Below, one piece after another: positions 18,172-28,411 of a DNA stretch of 64,000 nucleotides (position 1 is the stretch's first letter; each line of letters starts with the position of its first letter). The translations under genes and the position numbers were made by a program. Origin of the DNA: Capnocytophaga sp. oral taxon 338 str. F0234 (GTDB lineage: Bacteria; Bacteroidota; Bacteroidia; Flavobacteriales; Flavobacteriaceae); contig NZ_GL872413.1 of assembly GCF_000192225.1 (NCBI RefSeq), forward strand, positions 919,485 through 983,484. Direction: 5' to 3'. The notes beneath the pieces were generated by a model. That model was given only the letters and a program-made list of their open reading frames with translations. It had not been told where the DNA came from and did not search any database.

Positions 18172-18238
18172 GCAGAAAAATAATTAATTTTGCACTTTAT
18201 TTTTATTCAGTTTTTAATTTATTACAAAACAGTTACTT

Positions 18239-18760
18239 ATGACTGAAAAAATTATTCTTTTAGGTTATATGGGAAGTGGAAAATCAGCCATTGGAAAGCA
18301 TATAGCTTCTATCCTGTCACTTCCCTTTTATGATTTAGATACCTTCATAGAACAAAAAGAAGAGAAAAAAATCTCGGAAATATTCTCTGAAAAAGGAGAA
18401 ATATATTTTCGTCATAAAGAACAAGAGTATCTACAGGAACTTCTCCTTTCTCCCTCTCAAATAGTACTTTCTTTAGGGGGAGGAACTCCTTGTTATGGAA
18501 ACGCCATGAAACTTATCAATAAAGCGACCCCCTATGTTTTTTATTTACAATTACCGGCTAAAGTACTCATGCAACGATTATCTGTATATCAAAAAGAAAG
18601 ACCTCTTATTGCTCATCTTTCAAAGGGAAAATTAGAAGAATTTATTAATAAACATCTTTTCGAACGTTATTCTTTCTATACTCAAGCTTCCTTTATAATT
18701 CCTTGTGAGGGACTTTCTATTACAGGAATCGCAGACAAAATACTTGAGAGAATAAAATAA
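18239..18760 (+). CDS. aroK: Shikimate kinase
   Basis: 173 residues; phosphorylates shikimate in aromatic amino-acid synthesis. Walker A GYMGSGKS, the shikimate-binding DLDTFIE and GGGTPCY loops, and the adenine-lid ERP motif are visible, with ERYSFY near the C terminus. A -7-like TAATTTTG lies at 18185-18192, divergent from the tRNA cluster promoter. Confidence 0.93.
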   Translation: MTEKIILLGYMGSGKSAIGKHIASILSLPFYDLDTFIEQKEEKKISEIFSEKGEIYFRHKEQEYLQELLLSPSQIVLSLGGGTPCYGNAMKLINKATPYVFYLQLPAKVLMQRLSVYQKERPLIAHLSKGKLEEFINKHLFERYSFYTQASFIIPCEGLSITGIADKILERIK

Positions 18761-18772
18761 TTAATAAATTTC

Positions 18773-18804
18773 TTGACAAGATCCTGTAAAATGTTGTATC
18801 TTTG
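18773..18804 (+). promoter_or_regulatory. Bacteroidetes promoter for queA
   Basis: TTG at 18773-18775, 21-bp spacer (slightly long), TATCTTTG at 18797-18804; 29 nt from the -7 to the ATG. Confidence 0.6.
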
Positions 18805-18833
18805 TACTCTTAAATACTATTTGATAATACCAG

Positions 18834-19883
18834 ATGAAATTATCTAGCTTTAACTTCAACCTTCCTAAGGAACTCCTTGCAGAATATCCTAGTGAAAATC
18901 GCGATGAAGCACGTCTTATGGTGGTTCATCGTAAAACAGAAAAAATAGAACATCGCTTATTTAAGGATGTTATTGATTATTTTGATGATGGTGACGTTTT
19001 TGTCCTAAATAATACAAAAGTATTTCCTGCACGTCTTTATGGACATAAGGAAAAAACAAATGCCAAAATTGAGGTCTTCCTCTTGCGTGAGCTTAATAAA
19101 GAACAACGTTTATGGGACGTTTTGGTAGATCCTGCACGAAAAATACGCATTGGGAACAAACTCTTTTTTGACCCTGAAGAAGAATTAGTAGCTGAAGTAA
19201 TTGATAATACCACCTCTCGTGGTCGTACCTTACGTTTCCTCTTTGACGGGTCATACGAAGGCTTTCGAAATAAACTATTAGAATTAGGACATACGCCTCT
19301 TCCAAAATATATTTCTCGCCCTGTAGAACCTGAGGATGAGGAGCGTTATCAAACTATCTATGCAAAATATGAGGGAGCTGTAGCTGCTCCTACCGCAGGC
19401 TTGCATTTCTCCAAACAATTAATGAAACGTCTTGAGATAAAAGGAATTAATTTTGCTGAACTTACTCTTCATATTGGGTTAGGCACTTTCAATCCTGTAG
19501 AAGTAGAGGATCTTTCTAAGCATAAAATGGATAGTGAAGAAATCATTATTCCTCAAGAAGCTTGTGATATTGTTAATAAAGCGAAAGAAGCTGGCAAACG
19601 TGTATGTGCTGTAGGAACTACTGTCATGCGTGCTATGGAAAGTTCAGTATCTTCTCATAATACATTAAATCCCTTTATCGGGTGGACTAACAAATTTATC
19701 TTTCCTCCTTATGATTTTGGTGTCGCCAATGCCATGATCACTAACTTTCATACTCCAAAATCCACCTTACTCATGATGGTTTCTGCCTTTGCAGGACATG
19801 AACTTATTATGAATGCTTATGAAGAAGCCGTAAAAGAAAAATATAAATTTTTCTCTTATGGGGATGCTATGCTTATTATTTAA
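18834..19883 (+). CDS. queA: S-adenosylmethionine:tRNA ribosyltransferase-isomerase
   Basis: 349 residues, full family length. QueA moves the ribosyl part of SAM to 7-aminomethyl-7-deazaguanine in tRNA to form epoxyqueuosine. Typical segments are [25 protein letters not shown] at the N terminus, [24 protein letters not shown], and [20 protein letters not shown] near the end. Confidence 0.96.
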   Translation: MKLSSFNFNLPKELLAEYPSENRDEARLMVVHRKTEKIEHRLFKDVIDYFDDGDVFVLNNTKVFPARLYGHKEKTNAKIEVFLLRELNKEQRLWDVLVDPARKIRIGNKLFFDPEEELVAEVIDNTTSRGRTLRFLFDGSYEGFRNKLLELGHTPLPKYISRPVEPEDEERYQTIYAKYEGAVAAPTAGLHFSKQLMKRLEIKGINFAELTLHIGLGTFNPVEVEDLSKHKMDSEEIIIPQEACDIVNKAKEAGKRVCAVGTTVMRAMESSVSSHNTLNPFIGWTNKFIFPPYDFGVANAMITNFHTPKSTLLMMVSAFAGHELIMNAYEEAVKEKYKFFSYGDAMLII

Positions 19884-19903
19884 TTCCATTATTGAGACTT
19901 ATT

Positions 19904-20776
19904 ATGGATAACCTACAAACTAAAAATCCTTATTTCAATACCTCTGGACTCACTTCCTCTCAGGCAAATTATGTGTGTGAGCGTATCAAAGAATATCTCA
20001 AACCTATCCAGGATCGTGTCAACAATATAGAAACCCATACAGCAAGCCTTGATGGAGAACCTTTGGACAACTTCACTAAGGTAGAGAATATTAAAGAAAA
20101 ACTCTCTCAGATAGGTACCTTATATGCCATTTCTGCCTATTTGCGCACAGCTATTAAGGAAAAAGATGACCGCCTTGAAATCTTAAATACAAAACTAAAA
20201 AATGTAATAACTGAAGTAGAGAGGGAGGTTTCTCCTATTGATTACAAGGAACTTAGTAAGATTAAAGAGATTACGATTGAAGATTATCTTAAAACTCTTC
20301 CATTAGAAGAAGTCGTCCACTATAAAGAAGCTGAAGCTAAAGCCGCTCATATAGGTAAGTATATTCATAACTTTGATGAAGTACGTACCGCCCTTACTAA
20401 GAAAGAACTTATTTCTTTCAGAGAAGTAGGAGAGCAAGTTTTTAAAATAAAAAATACTCCTTTGTATAACTTAGAGGAGCTACAACAATTACAGGAACAA
20501 CTTTTAGCAGAACATCGACAGTTTGAAAGTGAAGTAAATTTCTATAAAGCTAAGTTTCGTGAAGCAGAAAACAAACACAAAATAGAATACGAACAGGAAA
20601 AACAACGCTTAGAACAGGAACGACAAACGAAAGTTAATCAGCTAGTGGTTGAAAAGACTACAAAACTTGCAAAAATTAAGGAAGAAGTTGCCAATTTCAG
20701 AATTATTATACCTCATAAATATGAAACTGAGATCAAGGAATTATTACAAAAAGAAGGTTCAATCTCTATAAAATAG
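19904..20776 (+). CDS. Coiled-coil protein of unknown function, 290 residues
   Basis: I do not recognise a domain. It starts MDNLQTKNPYFNTSGLTSSQANYVCERIKEY and has two long charged helices; residues about 200-265 form a clear coiled coil (EAENKHKIEYEQEKQRLEQERQ). No signal peptide. It lies 20 nt after queA on the same strand, probably cotranscribed. I chose the ATG at 19904 over a TTG four codons upstream. Confidence 0.65.
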   Translation: MDNLQTKNPYFNTSGLTSSQANYVCERIKEYLKPIQDRVNNIETHTASLDGEPLDNFTKVENIKEKLSQIGTLYAISAYLRTAIKEKDDRLEILNTKLKNVITEVEREVSPIDYKELSKIKEITIEDYLKTLPLEEVVHYKEAEAKAAHIGKYIHNFDEVRTALTKKELISFREVGEQVFKIKNTPLYNLEELQQLQEQLLAEHRQFESEVNFYKAKFREAENKHKIEYEQEKQRLEQERQTKVNQLVVEKTTKLAKIKEEVANFRIIIPHKYETEIKELLQKEGSISIK

Positions 20777-21050
20777 TTGACCTATAACAGATTTATAGAA
20801 GTTTGATTTGGGAAGTTATAAAGCAAATTATCTTATATCTAACACTCCCATTGATTTTCGCTCTGTGTTCAAAACGTTTATCCTATTGATGAAGTATCAG
20901 TGTTATTGCTTCAGTGGTATATTTTATGCCTTCATAATAGGGCTTTATCCTTAACTTCGCCTTTGCGAATACAGAGGACTTTATCTTAATCGTTGGCATT
21001 AACTGCGTTTTGCTTTGTAACTTTCACTTCCTATTTTTTAATTAATTATC

Positions 21051-21545
21051 ATGAAAAAATATATTCTATTATTCCTAATAATATTAGGACATTCTGTAGT
21101 GTTTTCTCAAAATAACACTACAGAGGTTATTCAAGAAAAAATGTCCTTACCTAAACCCTATGATCCAATGGAGGATGGGGACACTCGCATAACAGAGCTA
21201 CTCGTTCAAGCCAAAAAGGAAAACAAAAAACTCCTAATACAAATAGGTGGTAATTGGTGTATATGGTGTTTACGCTTTAATCATCTAGTAACTACGGATC
21301 CCGAACTTAAAGCAATTTTAAATAAGAAATATGTATACTATCATCTGAATTATTCTCCTGAGAATAAAAATGAAAGAGCCTTTGCTAAGTATGGTAATCC
21401 TGGTGAAAAATACGGTTACCCTGCTTTTCTTATTCTTGACAAACGAGGAAATATACTCTCCATTCGTAAAACAGAAGATATGGAAGAAGGAAAAGGCTAC
21501 AATAAAACTAAAGTTAAAAAATTCTTACAAGGACGATTAGACTAA
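21051..21545 (+). CDS. Exported thioredoxin-like protein
   Basis: 164 residues with a signal peptide ending at VFSQ, then a thioredoxin fold with active site NWCIWCLRF (CxxC, but WCIWC not WCGPC) and the cis-Pro region YGYPAFLILDKRG. The pattern is that of periplasmic thiol reductases of the DUF255/DsbD-gamma type, probably working on exported or outer-membrane proteins. It is separated from its upstream neighbour by 274 bp with no other gene. Confidence 0.8.
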   Translation: MKKYILLFLIILGHSVVFSQNNTTEVIQEKMSLPKPYDPMEDGDTRITELLVQAKKENKKLLIQIGGNWCIWCLRFNHLVTTDPELKAILNKKYVYYHLNYSPENKNERAFAKYGNPGEKYGYPAFLILDKRGNILSIRKTEDMEEGKGYNKTKVKKFLQGRLD

Positions 21546-21633
21546 GTTTTTCATTTAACAAATATTTTAAAGACTAAAAAGTATTTTTTTAACAAATAAT
21601 TCTTAATTTTGCATCAGATAAAATATTTTTTTT

Positions 21634-22131
21634 ATGGCAAAAATTACATTTCATAATGAACCTGCAACCACCGCAGGAGAATTACCTAAAGTAGGTAGCA
21701 TAGCTGCTAATTTCATGGCTGTAAGCAGTGATTTAAAAGAGAAATCTCTCTCTGACTATAAGGGGCACCGTATAGTGCTTAGTATATTTCCTAGTGTAGA
21801 TACAGGAGTTTGTGCAGCTTCTGTAAGACGATTTAACCAAGAAGCTAACAACCTTAAGAATACTAAAATTCTTTGTATTTCTAAGGATTTACCTTTTGCT
21901 ATGGCACGCTTCTGTGGAGCTGAAGGACTTAAAAATGTAGAAGTACTTTCTGACTTCCGTGGAGACTTCTCTAGTAAATATCATGTAGAACTTTTAGATA
22001 CTCCTCTAAAGGGCTTGTTATCACGAGCTATTATTGTCATAGATGAAAATGAGACAGTTATTTATACAGAGCAAGTAGATGAAATTACTAATGAGCCTGA
22101 TTATGAAGCTGTTTTGAATGTTTTAAAATAG
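21634..22131 (+). CDS. tpx: Thiol peroxidase, atypical 2-Cys peroxiredoxin
   Basis: 165 residues, normal Tpx length. Peroxidatic Cys in PSVDTGVCAASVRRFN and resolving Cys in MARFCGAEGL, with the N-terminal VGSIAANF. Reduces peroxides using thioredoxin. A -7 element TAATTTTG lies at 21604-21611. Confidence 0.94.
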   Translation: MAKITFHNEPATTAGELPKVGSIAANFMAVSSDLKEKSLSDYKGHRIVLSIFPSVDTGVCAASVRRFNQEANNLKNTKILCISKDLPFAMARFCGAEGLKNVEVLSDFRGDFSSKYHVELLDTPLKGLLSRAIIVIDENETVIYTEQVDEITNEPDYEAVLNVLK

Positions 22132-22142
22132 TTTAATAAAAA

Positions 22143-22173
22143 GAGGCTGTCCGAAAAGGGTAGCCTCTTTTTT
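22143..22173. terminator. Bidirectional hairpin between tpx and the zinc exporter
   Basis: GAGGCTGTCC, loop GAAAA, then GGGTAGCCTC and a T run; an A run lies on the other side. It is one of four copies in the window of a hairpin with the core AGGCTGTCCGAAAAG. Confidence 0.8.
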
Positions 22174-22191
22174 CCCATTTTTCTCAATTTC

Positions 22192-23100
22192 TTACTGACA
22201 AGTAGTTTCTCCACAGGTAAATGAATAAGTATCTATTTCAAAAGTTGTATGTTGAATTCCTTCATGAAAAAGTTGATGCTTAAGTTCTTTCTTCACTTCC
22301 ATAAAATCCTCTAAAGAGACCCCTTCTTTTAACACTAAGTGTGCCGTTAAGGCATTCTCAGAGCTACTTAATGCCCATATATGTAAATGGTGAACTGAAG
22401 AAATCTTAGGATGATTAAGCAATACTTGCTGTATTTCTTCATTAGATACCTGCTGTGGTACTCCATCTAATATAAGTTTAACGCTCTCTTTAAGAAGAGA
22501 CCATGTAGAAAATAATATTACAAAAGCAATAATAAAACTGATAATAGGATCTATAATATTCCATCCTGTAAAGGAAATAATAGCCCCTGAAACAATTACT
22601 CCAAGAGACACTAAAGCATCCACTAAAAGATGCAAGAAAGCGCCTTTGATATTGATATCTTCTTTTTGCCCCTTATAAAAGAGAAAAGCAGAAAGTCCAT
22701 TGATAAAGATTCCTATCAAAGCCGTAATAATGATCATTCCTCCTTGCATTTGAGGAGGATTTGAAAAACGTTCAATACTCTCTACCCCTATTTTAATAAC
22801 AATCAAGCAGAGAATGACTGCATTAATAAATGAAGCTAAGATAGAAGCTTTCTTATACCCATACGTATAAAGTTCCGTAGCACCTTTTTGGGCTAATTTC
22901 ATCCCTAACAAGGAAATAATCAAAGTCGCCACATCGCTTAAGTTATGGCTAGCATCAGAAATAAGAGCTAAAGAATTAATATGAATACCAACTACAAATT
23001 CAATAAGAGTATAAAGTGCATTAGCACCTATTCCCACATAAAAGGCTTGATTAATTCGTCTCAGATCTGGTATATGATGATGGTGATGTTCATGTCCCAT
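22192..23100 (-). CDS. CDF-family cation (zinc) efflux transporter
   Basis: 302 residues with six transmembrane helices and a His-rich N terminus (MGHEHHHHHIPD). The metal sites of the CDF family are present: LISDASHNLSDV (H-x3-D) in helix 2 and HLLVDALVSLGV in helix 5, with a C-terminal cytoplasmic metal-binding domain (about 205-302). It should export Zn2+ (possibly Co or Cd) in exchange for protons. Closest functional model is CzcD/ZitB; the substrate is inferred. Confidence 0.9.
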   Translation of the reverse strand: MGHEHHHHHIPDLRRINQAFYVGIGANALYTLIEFVVGIHINSLALISDASHNLSDVATLIISLLGMKLAQKGATELYTYGYKKASILASFINAVILCLIVIKIGVESIERFSNPPQMQGGMIIITALIGIFINGLSAFLFYKGQKEDINIKGAFLHLLVDALVSLGVIVSGAIISFTGWNIIDPIISFIIAFVILFSTWSLLKESVKLILDGVPQQVSNEEIQQVLLNHPKISSVHHLHIWALSSSENALTAHLVLKEGVSLEDFMEVKKELKHQLFHEGIQHTTFEIDTYSFTCGETTCQ

Positions 23101-23178
23101 AGGAAAATTATTTAAAATAAGTTAGACTATATAATCATTTCATGATGAACCGTTAATAATCATTTGAGAGACCAAATC

Positions 23179-23886
23179 TTAATCATACACAATAGTTCCT
23201 ACAGATTCTCCTGCTATTACTTTAGCTAAATTTCCTCTTCTATTCATATCAAAGACTATAATAGGAAGGTGATTTTCCTGACTTAGAGTAAAGGCTGTCA
23301 TATCCATTATCTTCAATCCTTTATCTATAGCTTCAGAAAAAGTAATATGTCCATATTTGGTTGCTTGAGGATCCTTCTCTGGATCGGCAGTATAAATACC
23401 ATCCACACGAGTACCTTTGAGAATCACATCTGCATTAATCTCTATAGCACGAAGTACTGCAGCCGAATCAGTAGTAAAATAGGGATTTCCTGTTCCCGCC
23501 CCAAAGATAACTACACGACCTTTTTCTAAATGACGAATGGCTCGCCTACGAATAAAAGGTTCTGCAATAGCTTCCATTGTGATAGCTGTCTGCAATCGGG
23601 TAAGTACTCCTTCGTCCTCTAAAGCACTTTGTAAAGCTAAAGAATTGATAACAGTGGCTAACATCCCCATATAATCTCCCTGCACTCTATCCATACCATT
23701 ACTAGCCCCTGCTACTCCTCGGAAAATATTTCCTCCACCGATAACCACAGCTACCTCAGCTCCTCGGTTAACTGCTTGTTTTATCTCAATAGCATATTCT
23801 TTAAGCCTTGCCGGGTCAATACCATGCTGTCTTCCCCCCATAAGGGCTTCTCCACTTAACTTAAGAAGAATTCTCTTGTATTTCAT
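23179..23886 (-). CDS. pyrH: UMP kinase
   Basis: 235 residues; makes UDP from UMP. Motifs: [13 protein letters not shown] at the start, [10 protein letters not shown], and [16 protein letters not shown] chose the ATG at 23886, which gives the standard N terminus; the frame runs 68 codons further upstream only as non-coding sequence. A TATTTTTG (-7-like) lies at 23903-23910 on the minus strand. Confidence 0.95.
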   Translation of the reverse strand: MKYKRILLKLSGEALMGGRQHGIDPARLKEYAIEIKQAVNRGAEVAVVIGGGNIFRGVAGASNGMDRVQGDYMGMLATVINSLALQSALEDEGVLTRLQTAITMEAIAEPFIRRRAIRHLEKGRVVIFGAGTGNPYFTTDSAAVLRAIEINADVILKGTRVDGIYTADPEKDPQATKYGHITFSEAIDKGLKIMDMTAFTLSQENHLPIIVFDMNRRGNLAKVIAGESVGTIVYD

Positions 23887-24036
23887 AAGAAAATTTTTTC
23901 TGCAAAAATAATGATTTTCCACGATTTCATAGCTATTTTTATATAAATATTTTTCAAAAAGATTAGTCTTGTCAAAAAATAAATAGATTAATCCATTTTT
24001 TATTCCTAATAAATTCTTACCTTTGCCTAAAAAACA

Positions 24037-25326
24037 ATGACACTTACAGAAAAAGACCAAAAATACCTTTGGCACGCTTATACTCAACACAAAACCAGCG
24101 ACACCCCTATTGCTATAACAAAAGGGAAAGATGCACTACTATGGGATGAAAAAGGTAATGTTTACATAGATGCTATTGCTTCTTGGTGGGTAAACCCATA
24201 CGGACATAGTAATGAGCGCTTAGCTAAGAGAGCTTATGAACAGCTTACCTCTTTAGAACATGTTCTTTTTGGAGGATTTACACATCAGCCTGCTTGTGAT
24301 TTAGCGGAAAATCTTATAAAAATACTCCCAAAAAACCAAAGTAAAGTTTTCTTCTCTGACAATGGTTCTACAGCTGTAGAAGTAGCCATCAAGATTGCCC
24401 TACAATACCATTATAATCGTGGAGATAAGCGCACTACTTTCATTGCTTTTGAAGAGGCTTTTCATGGAGATACTTTTGCTGCTATGGCAGTCTCTGGCAT
24501 TTCTCTTTATACCACTGCCTTTCAAGGACAGCTTTTAGATGTAGTGCGTATTCCTATTCCTGAAAAAGGTAAAGAAGAAGCCTGTAAAAAACGACTTTTG
24601 GAAGTTCTTTCAGAATATAAGTGTGCAGGTTTTATCTTCGAACCCTTAGTATTAGGAGCTGCTGGAATGCGCATGTATGCTCCAGAAATATTGGATGAAC
24701 TTATAGAAATATGCCGAAAGAATAAAGTACTAACCATTGCTGATGAAGTAATGACCGGGTTTGGGAAAACGGGAAAAAAATTCGCTTGTGATTACCTCAC
24801 TCAAATGCCCGATATAATTTGTCTTTCCAAAGCACTTACAGGAGGTACTATCCCCCTTTCAGCCACTACTACTACAGAGGAAATCTATGATGCTTTTTAT
24901 AGTGATGACATCAGTAAAGCGCTCTTTCATGGGCATACCTTTATGGCAAACCCTACTGGATGTGCTATTGCTTTAGAGAGCCTCAAAATGTTACAAGAAG
25001 AAGAAATGCAAGCCAATCTGAAACGTATTCATGCCAAACATATAGCTTTTGCTGCTAAAATGGATAAGCACCCTAAAGTAGCTCGTACACGTACTCTCGG
25101 TGTTATCTTTGCTATGGATTTAAAAGTACCTGACACAGGAGAATATTATGGTTCTATTCGCAATGAACTTTATAGATATTATATTAATCATGGAGTTATT
25201 TTACGACCTGTATACCACACTATATATGTATTACCTCCTTATATCATGACTAATAAGCAATTGGATACTGTGTATCAAATTATCGAGGACAGTATAGAAT
25301 ATCTAACAACTAAGAAACTTTTATAA
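24037..25326 (+). CDS. bioA: Adenosylmethionine--8-amino-7-oxononanoate aminotransferase
   Basis: PLP enzyme of biotin synthesis, 429 residues. It begins [14 protein letters not shown], typical of BioA, and carries [27 protein letters not shown] and the PLP lysine in [10 protein letters not shown] -7 element TACCTTTG is at 24018-24025, leaving only about 11 nt to the ATG. No other bio genes are in the window. Confidence 0.93.
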   Translation: MTLTEKDQKYLWHAYTQHKTSDTPIAITKGKDALLWDEKGNVYIDAIASWWVNPYGHSNERLAKRAYEQLTSLEHVLFGGFTHQPACDLAENLIKILPKNQSKVFFSDNGSTAVEVAIKIALQYHYNRGDKRTTFIAFEEAFHGDTFAAMAVSGISLYTTAFQGQLLDVVRIPIPEKGKEEACKKRLLEVLSEYKCAGFIFEPLVLGAAGMRMYAPEILDELIEICRKNKVLTIADEVMTGFGKTGKKFACDYLTQMPDIICLSKALTGGTIPLSATTTTEEIYDAFYSDDISKALFHGHTFMANPTGCAIALESLKMLQEEEMQANLKRIHAKHIAFAAKMDKHPKVARTRTLGVIFAMDLKVPDTGEYYGSIRNELYRYYINHGVILRPVYHTIYVLPPYIMTNKQLDTVYQIIEDSIEYLTTKKLL

Positions 25327-25331
25327 AACCT

Positions 25332-26069
25332 ATGAGAGAGAAAAGAAAGTCCTCCTTATCTACTACCATAGGAGATCGTATTATACAGTTTAACAAGGAG
25401 TTACAATATAATGGTACACTTCCTGAGGGATTTGCTGTACTAAATCCTTATCTGGATAATCCTGAAACTATAGAAGTAATGGCCGCCTTCTATCATAAGT
25501 ATTACAATGATAATGATTCTCGTAGATTTATTATAGGTATCAATCCCAGTAGACATGGAGCAGGTGTTACGGGAGTTCCTTTTACTGATACTAAACATTT
25601 AGAGAATGATTGTGGAATTCCTATGCTTTCAGCTCGTACTCATGAGGTTTCCTCTGTGTTCGTGTATGATATGATTACTCAATATGGAGGAGTAGCAACT
25701 TTTTATAAAAATTTCTATATTAATTCTCCTTTTCCTCTGGCTATAGTACGTAAAACACCTCAAGGTACATGGCTTAATGCCAATTATTATGATGATATCA
25801 ATCTTTTTGCAATGACTAAGGATTATATGATAGCTTCTTTGAAAAAACATATTGCTCTAGGGTTAGATACTTCAGAAGTCTATATTTTGGGAAAGAAGAA
25901 TGCTATTTTTCTTGAAAAGCTTAATAAAGAAGCATCCTTATTTAAGAAAATGATCGTCTTAGAACATCCTCGCTATATAGAACAATATAAATCCAAAGAA
26001 AAACAACTATATGTAGATAAATTTGTAAAAGTTTTAGCAGCTAAATCTATTCAATTTGATAAAGTATGA
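25332..26069 (+). CDS. SMUG2-like uracil-DNA glycosylase family protein (DUF4918)
   Basis: 245 residues. The segment RRFIIGINPSRHGAGVTGVPFTD corresponds to the SMUG-type catalytic loop (usually MNPGPFGM-x-QTGVPFG), and MIVLEHPRYIEQY to the C-terminal H-P motif. SMUG2 enzymes remove uracil and xanthine from DNA. It follows bioA by 5 nt and overlaps the next gene by 4 nt. Activity on a given base is inferred from family knowledge. Confidence 0.78.
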   Translation: MREKRKSSLSTTIGDRIIQFNKELQYNGTLPEGFAVLNPYLDNPETIEVMAAFYHKYYNDNDSRRFIIGINPSRHGAGVTGVPFTDTKHLENDCGIPMLSARTHEVSSVFVYDMITQYGGVATFYKNFYINSPFPLAIVRKTPQGTWLNANYYDDINLFAMTKDYMIASLKKHIALGLDTSEVYILGKKNAIFLEKLNKEASLFKKMIVLEHPRYIEQYKSKEKQLYVDKFVKVLAAKSIQFDKV

Positions 26070-26602
26070 TTATTTATACTATCGGTCATTCCACCCATCC
26101 TATAGAGGAATTTATTTTATGGTTAAAATCCTTTAATATTACCCATTTGGTAGATATACGTTCTTTCCCTTCCTCTACTAAGTATCCTCAATATAATAAA
26201 GAGTCTTTGGCTCTTTTTTTAGGAAAAGAAGGGATTACTTATAGTCATTTATCTGCTTTAGGAGGCAAGCGAAAAGTAATGAAAAATTCTAGAAATGATC
26301 GTTGGCATAATACTTCTTTTCGTGGTTATGCAGATTATATGGAAACTGAGGACTTCCGAAAAGGGTTAAATACACTCATAGCTATTGCCCAGAAAGAGAC
26401 TACTGCTTATATGTGTGCAGAGGCTCTCTGGTGGCGTTGTCATCGTTCCATGGTCTCTGACGCTCTTAAAGTAAAGGGTTGGGAGGTACGTCATATTATG
26501 GGAATAGGAAAATATGAAATACATCCTTACACAACTCCTGCTCGTTTGGTAGGAGACAAGATATGTTATTATGATGAGAACTTATTTGATGATTCATTAT
26601 AA
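26066..26602 (+). CDS. DUF488 domain protein
   Basis: 178 residues. The DUF488 signature is clear: IYTIGHSTHPIEEFI at the N terminus, LVDIRSFPSS, and AYMCAEALWWRCHRSMVSDAL with the conserved Cys/Arg-His pair. Function unknown; the family is often near DNA or RNA repair genes. Here it overlaps the SMUG2-like gene by 4 nt (ATGA), suggesting that the two are made together. Confidence 0.88.
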   Translation: MIIYTIGHSTHPIEEFILWLKSFNITHLVDIRSFPSSTKYPQYNKESLALFLGKEGITYSHLSALGGKRKVMKNSRNDRWHNTSFRGYADYMETEDFRKGLNTLIAIAQKETTAYMCAEALWWRCHRSMVSDALKVKGWEVRHIMGIGKYEIHPYTTPARLVGDKICYYDENLFDDSL

Positions 26603-26613
26603 ACAATCAAAAT

Positions 26614-27843
26614 ATGAAACTTTTAAAAGAACTCGAAGAACTTGTAGCCCAACAAGTAATTACCCAAGAAGTAGCTGATCATATTCGATTATATATACAA
26701 GAACGGAAAAGAACTTCTACCTCTCACAAACTTTTAATAATTTTTGGCGTGTTGGGAGCTAGTTTGATTGGTTTAGGAATCATCGTGCTTTTAGCTCATA
26801 ATTGGGATGAACTTCCTCGATGGATTAAAACTCTTTTTTCTTTTCTCCCCTTATTGGTAGGACAAATAGGTTGCGGTTACTTGCTATTTAAGAAAGGTAT
26901 TAATTCTTGGTACGCTGAAGCTGTTGCCGTTTTTACAAGTCTTGCTATAGGAGCAGCTATTGCCATGATACATCAGGTATATAATCTGCCTGAAAGCTCT
27001 TTTGCTGACTTTCTATCGCTTTGGATATTTTTAGCTCTTCCCACCCTTTATCTGATGCGCTCACGAGCTACAGCTATTTTATGTTATATAGGTATAGGAA
27101 CACTTTGCCTACTTGGAATGGACAGAGAATGGTTTACCTTTTTCTCCTCCCTCATTGCCTTTGTTTTAGTACTTCCTTTTTATCTTTGGCATTTAAAGCA
27201 TAAGGCATCCAACTATATTACAGGAATATTACACGGACTTACTGCTCTCTTCATAGGTATAGCTCTTTGCTCCTTTTTAGATAATATTAAATTTAAAGAT
27301 GATTATGCTACCTGCTTGGTGTTCCTCTCAGGAGCCTTTCTTATCATAGGAAAGTACTTACAATCACATATTTACTACAATGCTTACAAAGTATTAGCTA
27401 TCCTTTGCTTAGTTATCTGCTTCTTTGTCAAAGAAGCACTATATGTGCATCATCCACCTCAATCTTTACTCCCTTCTTTGCTCCTTTTTGCTTTCATTTA
27501 TATCCCTTTACTTATAAAGTATTATCTCTTAGATAAAAGGGAAAAAATTCTTGATCTTATCATTTTTTATCCAATAGTGTATATGATTCTTGCTTTCATA
27601 AGACTTCCTTACCTATATGACTTAGCAATCCTTGTCATCGGAAGTTACTATTTATGGAAAGGATTTAAGAGCGAACGTACTCTCTTAGTTAATTTTGGGC
27701 TTTTAACTATTTCAGTTCAAGTTACCTATCGTTTTTTTGATTCTTCTCTTTCCTTTGTAATCAAAGGAATCGTCTTTATCATCTTAGGATTAAGCTTTTT
27801 TGTTGTAAATTACCTCATTCTAAAACAGAAAAAAAATGCGTAA
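26614..27843 (+). CDS. DUF2157 membrane protein
   Basis: 409 residues with an amphipathic N terminus (MKLLKELEELVAQQVITQEVADHIRLY) and 10-12 hydrophobic helices, including LLAHNWDELPRWIK, a typical DUF2157 segment. It overlaps the following GDYXXLXY gene by 8 nt, the usual partner of DUF2157. The pair probably forms one inner-membrane complex of unknown role. Confidence 0.85.
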   Translation: MKLLKELEELVAQQVITQEVADHIRLYIQERKRTSTSHKLLIIFGVLGASLIGLGIIVLLAHNWDELPRWIKTLFSFLPLLVGQIGCGYLLFKKGINSWYAEAVAVFTSLAIGAAIAMIHQVYNLPESSFADFLSLWIFLALPTLYLMRSRATAILCYIGIGTLCLLGMDREWFTFFSSLIAFVLVLPFYLWHLKHKASNYITGILHGLTALFIGIALCSFLDNIKFKDDYATCLVFLSGAFLIIGKYLQSHIYYNAYKVLAILCLVICFFVKEALYVHHPPQSLLPSLLLFAFIYIPLLIKYYLLDKREKILDLIIFYPIVYMILAFIRLPYLYDLAILVIGSYYLWKGFKSERTLLVNFGLLTISVQVTYRFFDSSLSFVIKGIVFIILGLSFFVVNYLILKQKKNA

Positions 27844-28396
27844 AAAATATCTTATTATAGCCTTTGCTCTCATGATATTAGCACAATTATCATTCCCCTT
27901 GAAAATGATTATAGAAAGAGAAATCATCTTACATAAAGGAGAGACTTTCCTTTTCAAGATTGAACCTATTGATCCTTATGATGCCTTTCGTGGGCGATAC
28001 GTATGGATAAACTATAAAAACCTCAATGTAGATTTACCTTCTTATATGCAAAATGAATATTACAAAATTAATGACCTCTATATAACTCTTAAAAAAGATA
28101 GTGTAGGAGTAGTCATTTACGATAAAGTAATTGATACAAAGCCTACAAATACAGATATCTATATAAAAGTAAAAACAGATGGAATCCTCACTGATGGAGG
28201 TAAAGTACGAATTGAAATGCCAGATAATCGTTATTATATGAATGAGAATAAAGCTCCTATTGCTGATACATTACTTAAAAATGCTTATGCACAGATCGTT
28301 GTTTACAAGGGACAAATGGTGCTCAAGGGCATCTTGGTTGACGGTATGTCTATAGAAAAATATATAGACCAATTAGCAAAAAACAAATCCTATTAA
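27836..28396 (+). CDS. GDYXXLXY domain membrane protein
   Basis: 186 residues: one N-terminal transmembrane helix and a periplasmic domain. The namesake motif appears as RGRYVWINY after DPYDAF, and the end carries the usual GxxxLKGILVDGMSIE strand. Partner of the preceding DUF2157 gene. Confidence 0.85.
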   Translation: MRKKYLIIAFALMILAQLSFPLKMIIEREIILHKGETFLFKIEPIDPYDAFRGRYVWINYKNLNVDLPSYMQNEYYKINDLYITLKKDSVGVVIYDKVIDTKPTNTDIYIKVKTDGILTDGGKVRIEMPDNRYYMNENKAPIADTLLKNAYAQIVVYKGQMVLKGILVDGMSIEKYIDQLAKNKSY

Positions 28397-28411
28397 AATA
28401 CACTTTACTAT

